A DNA stretch of 49,607 bases from Flavobacteriales bacterium UBA3431 (GTDB taxonomy: Bacteria > Bacteroidota > Bacteroidia > Flavobacteriales > Schleiferiaceae). The stretch spans positions 1 through 49,607 of the forward strand of contig DFSS01000018.1 of the NCBI GenBank assembly GCA_002381225.1, read 5' to 3'. The notes below the pieces were generated by a model. It searched no databases, was not told where the DNA came from, and worked only from the letters and a program-made list of their open reading frames with translations. This document shows, piece after piece, positions 26,164 to 34,637 of the stretch (position 1 is the first letter of the stretch; every line of letters begins with the position of its first letter). The translations under genes and the position numbers were made by a program.

Positions 26164-26939
26164 GTCTTGTCATAGAAAGCATACAGAACCCAAAAGTCAA
26201 ACAGGTGTTGCGTTGGCGTGAGAAGCCTGCCAGCCGCCGAAAGGAGGGAGTCTGTCTGGTCGAAGGAGCCCGAGAGGTAGAACGCGCATTGCGTTCCGGC
26301 TGGGACATGACCGCGTGCTATGTCCGGGAAGGCGTAGACTTTGGTTTTTCGGGTATGCGCATGCGGCCCTTGGCCTGCATGGCCGAGGTCTTTGAGAAGA
26401 TGGTTGTTCGACAACGAGGCGTCGATGTTCTGGGCATTTTCCAGACGCCACAGCATCGCTTGACGGACCTCACCTGGCCAGAAAACCCCCTGATTCTCAT
26501 TTTAGATGGGTTGGAGAAACCTGGAAACTTGGGGGCAATCCTGCGTACGGCGGATGCCACAGGGGTGCATGCCGTGGTTCTTTCTTCGGTTCAATGCGAC
26601 GCCTACAGCCCCGAAAGCATACGGAACTCCCTGGGTGGAATTTTTCATGTTCCTCTCGTAGATGCTTCACGTTCGGAGGTTCAAACGTGGTTGGATCGGG
26701 AGAAGATCCCCGTGTTTCAACTTCATTTGCATGGAAGCCAAAGTCCCTATACCACCGATCTGACGGGTCCCTTGGCCTTGGTTCTTGGCTCAGAGGATCG
26801 CGGGTTAGATGGTTCTTGGAATATTTTGCCCGGAAGTCGACTCAAATTACCCATGACTGGGGTAGTCGATTCCTTGAACGTATCAGTCACAGCTGGGGTG
26901 ATTCTCTACGAGGTGGGGCGTCAACGTGCACAGAAATAA
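26160..26939 (+). CDS. SpoU/TrmH family RNA 2'-O-methyltransferase
   Basis: 259 aa SPOUT-class enzyme using SAM to methylate a ribose 2'-OH on rRNA or tRNA. N-terminal substrate-binding (L30e-like) part: SIQNPKVKQVLRWREKPASR. The knot motifs are all present: KPGNLGAILRTADATG (motif 1), LALVLGSEDRGLDG (motif 2), and LPMTGVVDSLNVSVTAGVILYE (motif 3). Exact target unknown (RlmB, TsnR and other branches look alike at this level). The ATG at 26160 overlaps the upstream stop as ATGA. It is the last gene of the run; the 207-nt gap after it holds no convincing terminator. Confidence 0.9.
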   Translation: MSLVIESIQNPKVKQVLRWREKPASRRKEGVCLVEGAREVERALRSGWDMTACYVREGVDFGFSGMRMRPLACMAEVFEKMVVRQRGVDVLGIFQTPQHRLTDLTWPENPLILILDGLEKPGNLGAILRTADATGVHAVVLSSVQCDAYSPESIRNSLGGIFHVPLVDASRSEVQTWLDREKIPVFQLHLHGSQSPYTTDLTGPLALVLGSEDRGLDGSWNILPGSRLKLPMTGVVDSLNVSVTAGVILYEVGRQRAQK

Positions 26940-27146
26940 GCAGCGCCCATAGCGCATATTGATCTCAAAATGAAGGGATTGCGCGTGTTGAGGAATTCGG
27001 TTTGGAAAGTCAAAAATTGGAAAGGCCCGGATTTTCACCCAGGCCTCACACCAAACCAATAACCTAAGCTTGTGCCTAGATTAAAATCAAAATTACAACG
27101 GTGGACTTTTATGGCCAACTTGTTTACAAAAAAATGTATCGCCTTT

Positions 27147-29900
27147 TCAGGCATTTTCTTTTAGGAATGGGGCAATAATCGACTTTTCTTCAGAAAAAAT
27201 ACCATGTGAGACGCCTTGGTAGATTCGCTGACCTCCGTCCTGACCGCCTCCTGGCCCCAATTCGATGATCCAGTCTGATTGGGCGATCACATCCGTTTGA
27301 TGCTCAATAACGAGGATGCTGTGTCCCATGTCCAATAGCGCGTCAAAGGCGCTAAGCAGCTTTTGGACATCATCAAAGTGGAGTCCGGTGGTGGGCTCAT
27401 CAAATACAAAGAATACCGGATCGGCTGCTTGGCCTTTGGACAGGAAGGAGGCGAGCTTGACACGCTGCCCCTCGCCACCCGAAAGTGTGCTGCTGGATTG
27501 GCCCAATTGAATGTACCCCAAGCCCACATCCAAGAGGGGCTGAATTTTTTGTGCAATTTTAACTTGGCCGATTTCACGGAAGAACTGGACGGCCTCGTCT
27601 ACCGTCATGCGAAGGATGTCCGAAATATTTTTTTCATGGACCTCAACCTCCAGCACGTCATCTTGAAAGCGTTTCCCGTGGCATTGCTCGCATTGCAGGT
27701 GGACGTCCGCCATGAATTGCATTTCCACCGTCACAAAGCCATCGCCCTTGCAAACCTCGCAGCGTCCTCCATCTGTGTTGAAAGAGAAGTGCTTGGCTTG
27801 AAAGCCGCGAAGTTGGGCGTTTTTTTGGTTGGCATAGAGGGCGCGTATGTCGTCGTAGGCCTTGAGGTAGGTGACCGGGTTAGAACGTGAGGACTTTCCA
27901 ATGGGGTTTTGGTCCACCACTTCGATGGCCCGAATGGCCCGCAGGTCTCCCGTGAGGGCGTCGTAGTACCCGCCGCGTCCAGAGAATTCACCAAGGAACT
28001 TCTGTATAGCAGGGACAAGAATGCTGCGAATGAGGGTCGTTTTGCCACTGCCGCTTACACCGCAGACGGTCGTGAAGCGATGGAGGGGAATATCAATGTC
28101 CACGGATTGGACATTGTGGGCACGCGCTCCGGCCAGGTGGATCCACTTGGCCCCGTCCATAGGTCGTTGGATTCTTGAAATGCGCTTTCGCCCCGTCAAG
28201 TAGTCGGCTGTTAAGGTGGCCTGTGAAAGGACGCCCTGACCCGATCCGACGTAAACGACTTCCCCGCCATGCCTGCCTGCCCCGGGCCCGATGTCAATCA
28301 GGGTATCCGCAGCATGCATGAAGAGGGCGTCATGCTCCACCACGACGACTGTATTGCATTGGTCCCGAAGGGTTTGCAAGACTTGGAGCAAGTCATCGGC
28401 GTCTTTCGCGTGCAAACCGATGCTGGGTTCGTCCAGAATGTAGAGGGAGCCCACGAGGCTAGAGCCCAGGCTGGTCGCCAGGTGAATGCGTTGGGATTCT
28501 CCACCGCTGAGCGTGGCAGCAGGACGATCTAGACTGAGGTAGTGCAAGCCAACCCGCTCGAGGACGTGCAAGCGGTTCCGGATTTCTGTCAAAAGCCGTT
28601 CGGCAATTTTCCCTTCGGACCCGGCGAGCTTCAGGCCGTCAAACCATTCACGGGCCTGACGGATGGACCAGGTGGAGATTTGGCCAATGTGGACGCCTTC
28701 AATTTGCACATAGCTCGCCTCTTTGCGTAACCGGTGACCTCGGCAATCGTGGCAGGTGGTCTTGCCTCGGTAGCGCGCTTGCAGCACGCGGTACTGAATC
28801 TTGTACGACTTACTCTCGACATAGTTGAAGAAGGCATCGATGCCCTCAAAGTGGGCAGAACCCTTCCACAATTGCGCGAGGTGTTCCTCTGAAAGTTTGG
28901 CTATCGGAGTGTGAATTGGAAGTCCGGCCGCTTCCGCCCCTCGAATCAATTGGTCCTTCCATTCACTCAATCGTTCGCCCTTCCAGGGTGCGATGGCATC
29001 CTCAAAAATGCTGAGTTGTGGATTGGGTATCACTAGCGCGGGATCAATTCCGAGCACGGATCCAAATCCTTCGCAGGTGGGGCAGGCCCCTTGTGGCGTG
29101 TTGAAGGAGAAGAAGGCTGGTGAGGGCTCTTCGAAAACAACATCTCCTTCCGCAAACTTGTTGGAAAAGGGCATTCGCTGTCCATCGCTCCATTGCAGGA
29201 TGCACTCCCCTTGGCCTTCAAAAAAGGCCGTTTGAACCGAGTCGGCTGCTCGGATTTCCTCATCTTCATCGCGGAGTCCACCCGCAAGGCGGTCCACGAC
29301 GAGTTCAAAATGGGTGCAATCCGCGGGGCATTCATCTACCCGGCAGAGCTCCTCGCCTCCGAGGAGAATGCGAGCGTAGCCTTGTTGGGCGAGTAGTTGG
29401 CACATTTCTGTGGCACTGCGGTCTTTGAAGTCCACAGGTGCCAATACCAGGACGCGGTCCTCGGGGCTTCGGTCGGCCATGGCCTTCAGGACATCCGCCA
29501 ATTGATGGCGCTTTACCTCCAGGCCGGTATGCGGGGAATACGTTTTGCCCACCCGAGCAAACAAGACTTTGAGGTAATCGTGGATTTCGGTGACCGTGCC
29601 CACGGTGGAGCGCGGGTTGCGGGAAATGACTTTCTGCTGGATGGCAATGGCTGGTGCTAGCCCTTTGATGTCATCGACCTCAGGTTTGTCCAATTTTCCC
29701 AAGAACTGACGCGCATAGGATGACAGAGACTCTACATAGCGTCGCTGGCCTTCTGCATACAAGGTGTCAAAGGCCAAGGAAGATTTTCCGCTTCCGCTCA
29801 CGCCCGTGATGACCACCAAATCCCCATGGGGAAAGGCGACCGAAAGGTTCTTCAGGTTGTTGACGCGGGCGCCTTCGATGCGTAATTCGGACTGGGACAT
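27147..29900 (-). CDS. uvrA: Excinuclease ABC subunit A, copy B (UvrA)
   Basis: 917 aa. Walker A motifs GVSGSGKSS (about 33-41) and GVSGSGKTT; ABC signatures LSGGESQRIHLA and LSGGEGQRVKLA, each followed by a Walker B with DEP. C-terminal zinc module CEVC ... CEQC is intact. In the insertion domain only the second cysteine pair remains (CPTC 273-276); the place of the first pair reads KFAEGDVVFEEP, so that zinc site is lost. It is clearly different from copy A (942 aa, with an insertion carrying CPTT). It is a single-gene unit, divergent from the sigma factor, with TATTTTTG 13 nt before its ATG. Confidence 0.95.
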   Translation of the reverse strand: MSQSELRIEGARVNNLKNLSVAFPHGDLVVITGVSGSGKSSLAFDTLYAEGQRRYVESLSSYARQFLGKLDKPEVDDIKGLAPAIAIQQKVISRNPRSTVGTVTEIHDYLKVLFARVGKTYSPHTGLEVKRHQLADVLKAMADRSPEDRVLVLAPVDFKDRSATEMCQLLAQQGYARILLGGEELCRVDECPADCTHFELVVDRLAGGLRDEDEEIRAADSVQTAFFEGQGECILQWSDGQRMPFSNKFAEGDVVFEEPSPAFFSFNTPQGACPTCEGFGSVLGIDPALVIPNPQLSIFEDAIAPWKGERLSEWKDQLIRGAEAAGLPIHTPIAKLSEEHLAQLWKGSAHFEGIDAFFNYVESKSYKIQYRVLQARYRGKTTCHDCRGHRLRKEASYVQIEGVHIGQISTWSIRQAREWFDGLKLAGSEGKIAERLLTEIRNRLHVLERVGLHYLSLDRPAATLSGGESQRIHLATSLGSSLVGSLYILDEPSIGLHAKDADDLLQVLQTLRDQCNTVVVVEHDALFMHAADTLIDIGPGAGRHGGEVVYVGSGQGVLSQATLTADYLTGRKRISRIQRPMDGAKWIHLAGARAHNVQSVDIDIPLHRFTTVCGVSGSGKTTLIRSILVPAIQKFLGEFSGRGGYYDALTGDLRAIRAIEVVDQNPIGKSSRSNPVTYLKAYDDIRALYANQKNAQLRGFQAKHFSFNTDGGRCEVCKGDGFVTVEMQFMADVHLQCEQCHGKRFQDDVLEVEVHEKNISDILRMTVDEAVQFFREIGQVKIAQKIQPLLDVGLGYIQLGQSSSTLSGGEGQRVKLASFLSKGQAADPVFFVFDEPTTGLHFDDVQKLLSAFDALLDMGHSILVIEHQTDVIAQSDWIIELGPGGGQDGGQRIYQGVSHGIFSEEKSIIAPFLKENA

Positions 29901-29913
29901 AGTTGGGAAAACG

Positions 29914-29921
29914 CAAAAATA
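29914..29921 (-). promoter_or_regulatory. -7 promoter element TATTTTTG for uvrA copy B
   Basis: TATTTTTG on the - strand, 13 nt before the ATG at 29900, fits TAnnTTTG. The -33 position shows only ATTT, so the match is half a promoter. Confidence 0.45.
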
Positions 29922-30021
29922 CCCTTTGTAGTTGGGGGAAAAATGCTAGATTCGTGAATAATTCCAAAAAATCTCGGGCCTATTGTAAAAATCCTTACTC
30001 CATTTCAAAACATGTTGGAAT

Positions 30022-30594
30022 ATGTCAACCGTAAGGATTTCGGATGCCGAATTGGTATCCAAGTATGTACAAGGCCACGAACCCGCCCTCGAACGATTAG
30101 TGCTGCGTCACGCGGATGCGTTGCTGCATAAAATTTACCTCAAGGTTCAAGATCCCGATCTCACCCAGGATATTCATCAGGAAACTTGGATCAAATTTGT
30201 CCGCGCGGTCAAAGCGGGGGAATACACGGAGAAGGGCAGTTTTCCCGCCTTTATTCACCGCGTCGCTACAAACCTGGCGTACGATCACCTTCGAAAACAA
30301 AAACGCAGCCCGGAACTCTCCATGGAGCGTTGCGGAGATGCGGTCATGGGCGTCGAGGATGGGCACATGAATGCGGAAGAGGCGGCTTTGCGAAGCCAAT
30401 GGCACACTGACGTGAAACGCGCCCTCGATCACCTTCCGGAGGACCAACGGGAGGTCGTTTTCTTGCGAATTTATGCGGGGCTGAGTTTCAAAGAAATTGC
30501 CGAAGAAACCGGTGTGGGCATCAATACGGCCTTGGGTCGAATGCGCTACGCCCTGGTGAATTTGCGTAAAATTTTAGGCGTCCCTTCGGTGTAG
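30022..30594 (+). CDS. ECF-type RNA polymerase sigma factor (sigma-70 family)
   Basis: 190 aa. Region 2 spans about 20-95 (LTQDIHQETWIKFVRAV then FIHRVATNLAYDHLRKQKR), and region 4 about 130-185 (LPEDQREVVFLRIYAGLSFKEIAEETGVGINTALGRMRYAL, split by me here). This is the two-domain layout of extracytoplasmic-function sigma factors. No anti-sigma factor gene is next to it; the following ORF is small and shows no membrane segment, so control may be transcriptional or by an unlinked anti-sigma. It has its own upstream region of 121 nt shared with divergent uvrA, with no clear TAnnTTTG element on this strand. Confidence 0.92.
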   Translation: MSTVRISDAELVSKYVQGHEPALERLVLRHADALLHKIYLKVQDPDLTQDIHQETWIKFVRAVKAGEYTEKGSFPAFIHRVATNLAYDHLRKQKRSPELSMERCGDAVMGVEDGHMNAEEAALRSQWHTDVKRALDHLPEDQREVVFLRIYAGLSFKEIAEETGVGINTALGRMRYALVNLRKILGVPSV

Positions 30595-30649
30595 CAATAC
30601 GAATTGGGCGGGCTAGGCGTTAGGTGTATACGAACGTTAAAGACCGCCT

Positions 30650-30872
30650 ATGTCGCAATGTACTCCTGAACGTCCTGAATATCAGGCGATTCCCACACTC
30701 CAAATCCACGATCTCCAAATGATCCTCCAATACTCCCAATCCCTCGTGGTTCTTCGCCCGGCCGGGATCGAGGAGCCTTACTGGGTCCATCAAAATTGAC
30801 GGAGTCCTCGCGGCGCGCCCTGAGATTCAGGTTACCTGGGACGACTTGGCCGCGGTCTGCATACCTGTCTGA
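30650..30872 (+). pseudogene. Small gene of about 73 codons broken by a frameshift
   Basis: An ATG at 30650 opens a 49-codon frame (MSQCTPERPEYQAIP... ending ...EEPYWVHQN) that stops at 30797-30799. Skipping one base near 30786-30788 (the C pair in TGGGTCCATC) joins it to another open frame that reads IKIDGVLAARPEIQV then TWDDLAAVCIPV and stops at 30870-30872, directly against the recQ stop. The joined product would be about 73 aa with a coherent sequence over the join (PYWV-IKIDGV). I know no family for it. It could be a real frameshift mutation, a sequencing error, or less likely programmed +1 shifting. An in-frame TAA at 30638-30640 fixes the upstream limit. Confidence 0.5.
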
Positions 30873-33056
30873 TTAAACGACGCCACACAAAAACTTGAGA
30901 CGAACCAACCGAAGCTCTTCCTCGGTGTAGGCCCCGTCAAAGTCCTTGAAGGCCTCTTGGATGTCCCCGGTTTCTGATTCTTCACTGAAGTAATCCATGA
31001 TTTCTTCCATGGAATCCTCATCGAGGTGGTCCTCAATAATGTAGTCCAGGGCGATACGGGTGCCACTTTGGACAATCAGTTCCATTTCACGCAAGAGTTC
31101 ATCCTCCCGAATGTTTTTGTTTTTGGCTATTTCTTCGAGGGTCATCCGTCTATCCGTAGATTGAATGATGTAGACTTTGAGCGAACCTTTTTGCCCCGCG
31201 GAGCGGATCGTAAAATCGTCGGGTCGTTCGATTTGATTCGCCTCAACATGCTGGGAAATGGCTTGGACCATGCTGGCGCCAAAGCGTTTGGCTTTGGCTT
31301 CGCCGACCCCGGGAATAACTTTTAATTCGTCTTCCGTAATGGGATAGCTCGTTGCCATTTCCTGCAGGGCTGCTTCGGAAAAGAGGGCATAGGGAGGGAT
31401 GCCCCGCTGTTTGGCCAATTGGCGGTTGAGCGCCTTGAGCACGCCAAAGAGCTCTGGGTCCAGGGCTGCCCCGCGTTTGACCGCACCGAGTTCGATGCTA
31501 TCGTCCGCCATGGGGCGGTAGGCCCGAGCGCGGAAGATGTTATCGCTCGCTTGGAAAGCCTGCCCGGACTCTGTGACCTTGAGCACGCCGTATCGCTCGA
31601 TGTCCTTGGTAAGCAACCCTTGAAGGACCACCTGGCGCACGAGATCCGTCCAGTAGCCGTCCGATTGATCTTTTCCGGCGCCCCATTGCTCCAAATCCCG
31701 CGCTCCGAAGGTTTTGAGCACCGCGGTTTCCAGGCCAATGAGGGTGTTAACGACTTGTGGGGTCCGGAAATTATCCTTGCCCGCCAAGACGGTATCCAAA
31801 ATAAGTCGAGCGCCTTTCGTCGCATCGTAATCGCTCGGATTACCCTGGCAATTGTCGCACGCGCCACAGTTTTTTTGGCTGTAATGCTCGCCAAAGTAGT
31901 GAAGGAGGTAGTGACGGCGGCAGGTGGCCGTCAGCGCATATCCACGAGCTTCCTGCAGGAGTTGTCGCCCAATCTCTTGCTCCGCCACGGGCTTGCGGGC
32001 GAGAAATTTATCGAGTTTCTCAATATCCTTTTCGCTGTAGTATGTGACGCAAACACCTTCTCCGCCATCGCGCCCTGCTCGGCCCGTTTCCTGGTAATAA
32101 CTCTCTAGGGACTTCGGGATGTCGTGGTGGATCACCAGTCGGACATCGGGCTTGTCGATGCCCATGCCAAAGGCGATGGTCGCGACGATGACGTTGACAT
32201 CCTCTTGGAGAAAGGCATCTTGGTGGCGGGCACGGGTTCCGCTATCGAGTCCCGCATGGTAGGGCAGGGATGAAATGCCGTTGAGTTGAAGCAGTTGAGC
32301 GATTTCTTCCACTTTTTGCCGAGACAGGCAGTAGACAATGGCTGATTTCCCGTCGTGTTCGCGCAGAAGGCGAATCATGTCCTTCTCCACATTCGTTTTG
32401 GGTTGCACCGAATAAAAGAGGTTGGCCCGGTTGAAGGAAGTGGTGAAGGTGGCGGCGTCGGTGATTTCCAAATTCTTGAGAATATCCGACATGACTTTGG
32501 GTGTCGCGGTGGCGGTCAAGGCCAAAATCGGGCGCCGTTGAATCGCTTGGATGGCGTGGCGCAATTGCCGGTATTCCGGGCGGAAATCATGGCCCCATTC
32601 GGAAATGCAGTGGGCTTCATCAATAGCATAGAAGGAAATAGGTAAATCCTTCAAAAAAGCAATGTTTTCCTCCTTGTTCAGCGATTCTGGGGCCATGTAG
32701 AGAAGCTTGGTATGGCCCGAAGAAAGGTCTTGGCGCACTTGGACCATCTCCCGCTTGCTGAGAGAAGAATTCCACACATGGGCGATTCCGTCCTCCGCGG
32801 CAAAACTGCGTACCGCATCCACCTGATTCTTCATAAGGGCGATCAAAGGGGACACCACAATGGCCAACCCGTCCATCTGCAAAGCAGGTAGTTGGTAGCA
32901 CAAGGATTTCCCCCCTCCAGTGGGCATCATGACAAAGGTGTCTCGCCCTTCCAGGACAGAGACGACGACATCGGCTTGGTTGCCTTTAAAGTCGTCAAAA
33001 CCAAAGAATGATTTGAGGAGGGCTTTACTTGTGGCCTCAGATAGCACAGGATTCAT
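30873..33056 (-). CDS. recQ: ATP-dependent DNA helicase RecQ
   Basis: 727 aa 3'-5' helicase of recombination and fork repair. Helicase motifs: MPTGGGKSLCYQ (I), AIDEAHCISEWGHDFRPEY (II, DEAH), ALTATATP (III), and ETGRAGRDG (VI). The RecQ-C zinc site is CRRHYLLHYF then CGACDNC. A winged-helix RQC domain and an HRDC domain (KRGIPPYALF to VIPGVGEAKAKRFG) follow. After about 620 comes a ~100-aa extension with a helix-turn-helix-like block (MTLEEIAKNKNIREDELLRE) and an acidic stretch, a form often seen in Bacteroidota RecQ. ATG at 33056; divergent from tatC with 49 nt between starts. It ends flush against the broken gene at 30650-30872. Confidence 0.95.
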   Translation of the reverse strand: MNPVLSEATSKALLKSFFGFDDFKGNQADVVVSVLEGRDTFVMMPTGGGKSLCYQLPALQMDGLAIVVSPLIALMKNQVDAVRSFAAEDGIAHVWNSSLSKREMVQVRQDLSSGHTKLLYMAPESLNKEENIAFLKDLPISFYAIDEAHCISEWGHDFRPEYRQLRHAIQAIQRRPILALTATATPKVMSDILKNLEITDAATFTTSFNRANLFYSVQPKTNVEKDMIRLLREHDGKSAIVYCLSRQKVEEIAQLLQLNGISSLPYHAGLDSGTRARHQDAFLQEDVNVIVATIAFGMGIDKPDVRLVIHHDIPKSLESYYQETGRAGRDGGEGVCVTYYSEKDIEKLDKFLARKPVAEQEIGRQLLQEARGYALTATCRRHYLLHYFGEHYSQKNCGACDNCQGNPSDYDATKGARLILDTVLAGKDNFRTPQVVNTLIGLETAVLKTFGARDLEQWGAGKDQSDGYWTDLVRQVVLQGLLTKDIERYGVLKVTESGQAFQASDNIFRARAYRPMADDSIELGAVKRGAALDPELFGVLKALNRQLAKQRGIPPYALFSEAALQEMATSYPITEDELKVIPGVGEAKAKRFGASMVQAISQHVEANQIERPDDFTIRSAGQKGSLKVYIIQSTDRRMTLEEIAKNKNIREDELLREMELIVQSGTRIALDYIIEDHLDEDSMEEIMDYFSEESETGDIQEAFKDFDGAYTEEELRLVRLKFLCGVV

Positions 33057-33072
33057 TTAAAAGGAACATGTC

Positions 33073-33099
33073 TTGAAGTTACGGAATAAAGTACTTTTG
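33073..33099 (+). promoter_or_regulatory. Promoter for tatC-lptB: TTG-N16-TACTTTTG
   Basis: TTG at 33073-33075, 16 nt, then TACTTTTG at 33092-33099, ending 6 nt before the ATG at 33106. Spacing is at the short end for this promoter class. The same TTG could be read as a start codon, but that reading adds an 11-residue leader that TatC proteins do not need. Confidence 0.55.
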
Positions 33100-33105
33100 C
33101 CCATC

Positions 33106-33900
33106 ATGTCCACCACTGATTCCATGACATTTCTTGAGCACCTCGGAGCGCTGCGTAAACACCTGATGCGCGCGAGTTTGGCGATTATCGTGGCGGCAGG
33201 CGTGGCGTTTGCGTTTCGCGGCATTCTCTTCGATGAAATCTTATTGGCACCCAAATCCCCGAGTTTTATCACCTACCAGTGGCTGTGCCTGCTCGGAGAT
33301 CAGTTGGGCAATGCGTCCATGTGTGTGACCGAACTCAAGTTGGACTTGCTCAACAGCAAAATGGCCGGACAGTTCTCCCTGCACATCGGATTGTCTCTAA
33401 TGGCGGGTTTGGTGCTGGCCATACCCTTTGTACTTCGGGAACTTTGGCTCTTTATTGCCCCAGGGTTGACCGAAGGGGAGCGTCAAAAATCGGTCGCCTT
33501 CATCGGGATCTCCTCCATGCTCTTTTTTGCCGGGGCCTTATTTGGCTACTACATCATCACCCCCTTGAGCGTTCAGTTTTTGGCCAATTACATCGTTTCG
33601 GACCAAATCACCAACCTCATTGAGATGAGCTCCTACCTCTCCACGGTGGCGAGCATTATCGTCGCTTGTGGGGTGCTCTTCCAGTTGCCCATCGTCATCT
33701 ATTTCCTGAGCCGCTTGGGCATTGTCACCCCTGCAGGGATGCGGACCTACCGCCGGCACTCTTGGATCGGTATTTTGGCATTGGCTGCGGTCATCACCCC
33801 GCCGGATGTCTTTTCCCAAATTATCGTGACGATTCCTGTGGCCTTCTTGTATGAAGCGAGTATTTTGGTCAGTAAACTCGCGCAACCCAAACCCCTATGA
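33106..33900 (+). CDS. tatC: Twin-arginine translocase subunit TatC
   Basis: 264 aa inner-membrane protein that recognises twin-arginine signal peptides and builds the Tat translocon for folded proteins. The cytoplasmic N-terminus has the conserved TFLEHLGALRKHL block with the functionally important Glu. Six membrane helices follow; FIGISSMLFFAGALFGYYIITPLSVQFL and VVACGV-type segments match TatC. The ATG at 33106 (MSTTDSMTFLEHL) is preferred to a TTG at 33073. tatA is not nearby. It overlaps lptB by ATGA, so the two are co-translated. Confidence 0.95.
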   Translation: MSTTDSMTFLEHLGALRKHLMRASLAIIVAAGVAFAFRGILFDEILLAPKSPSFITYQWLCLLGDQLGNASMCVTELKLDLLNSKMAGQFSLHIGLSLMAGLVLAIPFVLRELWLFIAPGLTEGERQKSVAFIGISSMLFFAGALFGYYIITPLSVQFLANYIVSDQITNLIEMSSYLSTVASIIVACGVLFQLPIVIYFLSRLGIVTPAGMRTYRRHSWIGILALAAVITPPDVFSQIIVTIPVAFLYEASILVSKLAQPKPL

Positions 33901-34637
33901 GGCTGGAAGTCCAAGGCATTGTCAAAGAATACCGTCGTCGAAAAGTCGTCGACGATGTAAGCTTTTATGTCAACCAAGGGGAAATCGTGGGACTTCTCGG
34001 CCCCAACGGGGCAGGGAAAACGACCTCCTTTTATACCGTAGTCGGGATGGTCAAGCCCGATGCGGGGGAGGTACTTCTCAATGGGGAATCCATCACGCGA
34101 CTCCCCATGTACAAACGTGCCCAAAAAGGCATTGGCTACTTGGCGCAAGAAGCGTCGGTTTTTCGGAAAATGTCGGTGGAGGACAATATTGCGGCTGTTC
34201 TGGAATGGCGCGGCTTTTCCAAACAAGAGATTGCTTCGCGTTGCGAATCCCTGCTTGCGGAATTTGGCCTTGAAAAAATCCGTCAAACCCGCGGGGACCT
34301 CCTTTCAGGCGGAGAGCGCCGGCGCACGGAAATTGCCCGGGCCTTGGCCTCAGACCCCCATTTTATTCTCTTGGATGAACCTTTTGCCGGGGTGGATCCC
34401 ATCGCTGTAGAGGATATTCAATCCATCGTGGCCAAATTGGTGGATCGCAACATTGGAGTGCTCATTACGGACCACAATGTGCAGGAGACCTTGGCGATCA
34501 CGGACCGAACCTACCTCATGTTTGAGGGCAAAATTCTCAAAAGTGGAACGGCCGAAGAGTTAGCGGCGGATCCCGTCGTTCGAAGGGTGTATTTGGGCCA
34601 AAATTTTGAGCTCAGGCGCGGTGCGCGGCCCGCATAA
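33897..34637 (+). CDS. lptB: LPS export ABC transporter ATP-binding protein LptB
   Basis: 246 aa ATPase that powers LPS extraction from the inner membrane with LptF/LptG. Walker A GPNGAGKTT (about 35-43), Q-loop GYLAQEASVFRKMSVEDNI, signature LSGGERRRTEIARAL, Walker B HFILLDEPFAGVDPIAVEDI, and switch His in LITDHNVQETL. The LSGGERRR signature and DPIAV after Walker B set LptB apart from other ABC ATPases. Its 3' end overlaps the convergent Sua5 gene by 26 nt (34612-34637), so transcripts from both strands must overlap there. Confidence 0.95.
   Translation: MRLEVQGIVKEYRRRKVVDDVSFYVNQGEIVGLLGPNGAGKTTSFYTVVGMVKPDAGEVLLNGESITRLPMYKRAQKGIGYLAQEASVFRKMSVEDNIAAVLEWRGFSKQEIASRCESLLAEFGLEKIRQTRGDLLSGGERRRTEIARALASDPHFILLDEPFAGVDPIAVEDIQSIVAKLVDRNIGVLITDHNVQETLAITDRTYLMFEGKILKSGTAEELAADPVVRRVYLGQNFELRRGARPA

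Noticed and set aside
26940..27146. Possible terminator or small ORF (30 codons from ATG 26970) between the methyltransferase and uvrA
   Set aside because: The best stem (AGGCC/GGCCT) has five pairs and a long loop without a T run, and the ORF shows no coding signs; I see nothing firm here.
31419..32108. 229-codon ORF antisense to recQ
   Set aside because: Lies wholly in the RecQ coding region with intact helicase and RQC motifs on the other strand.
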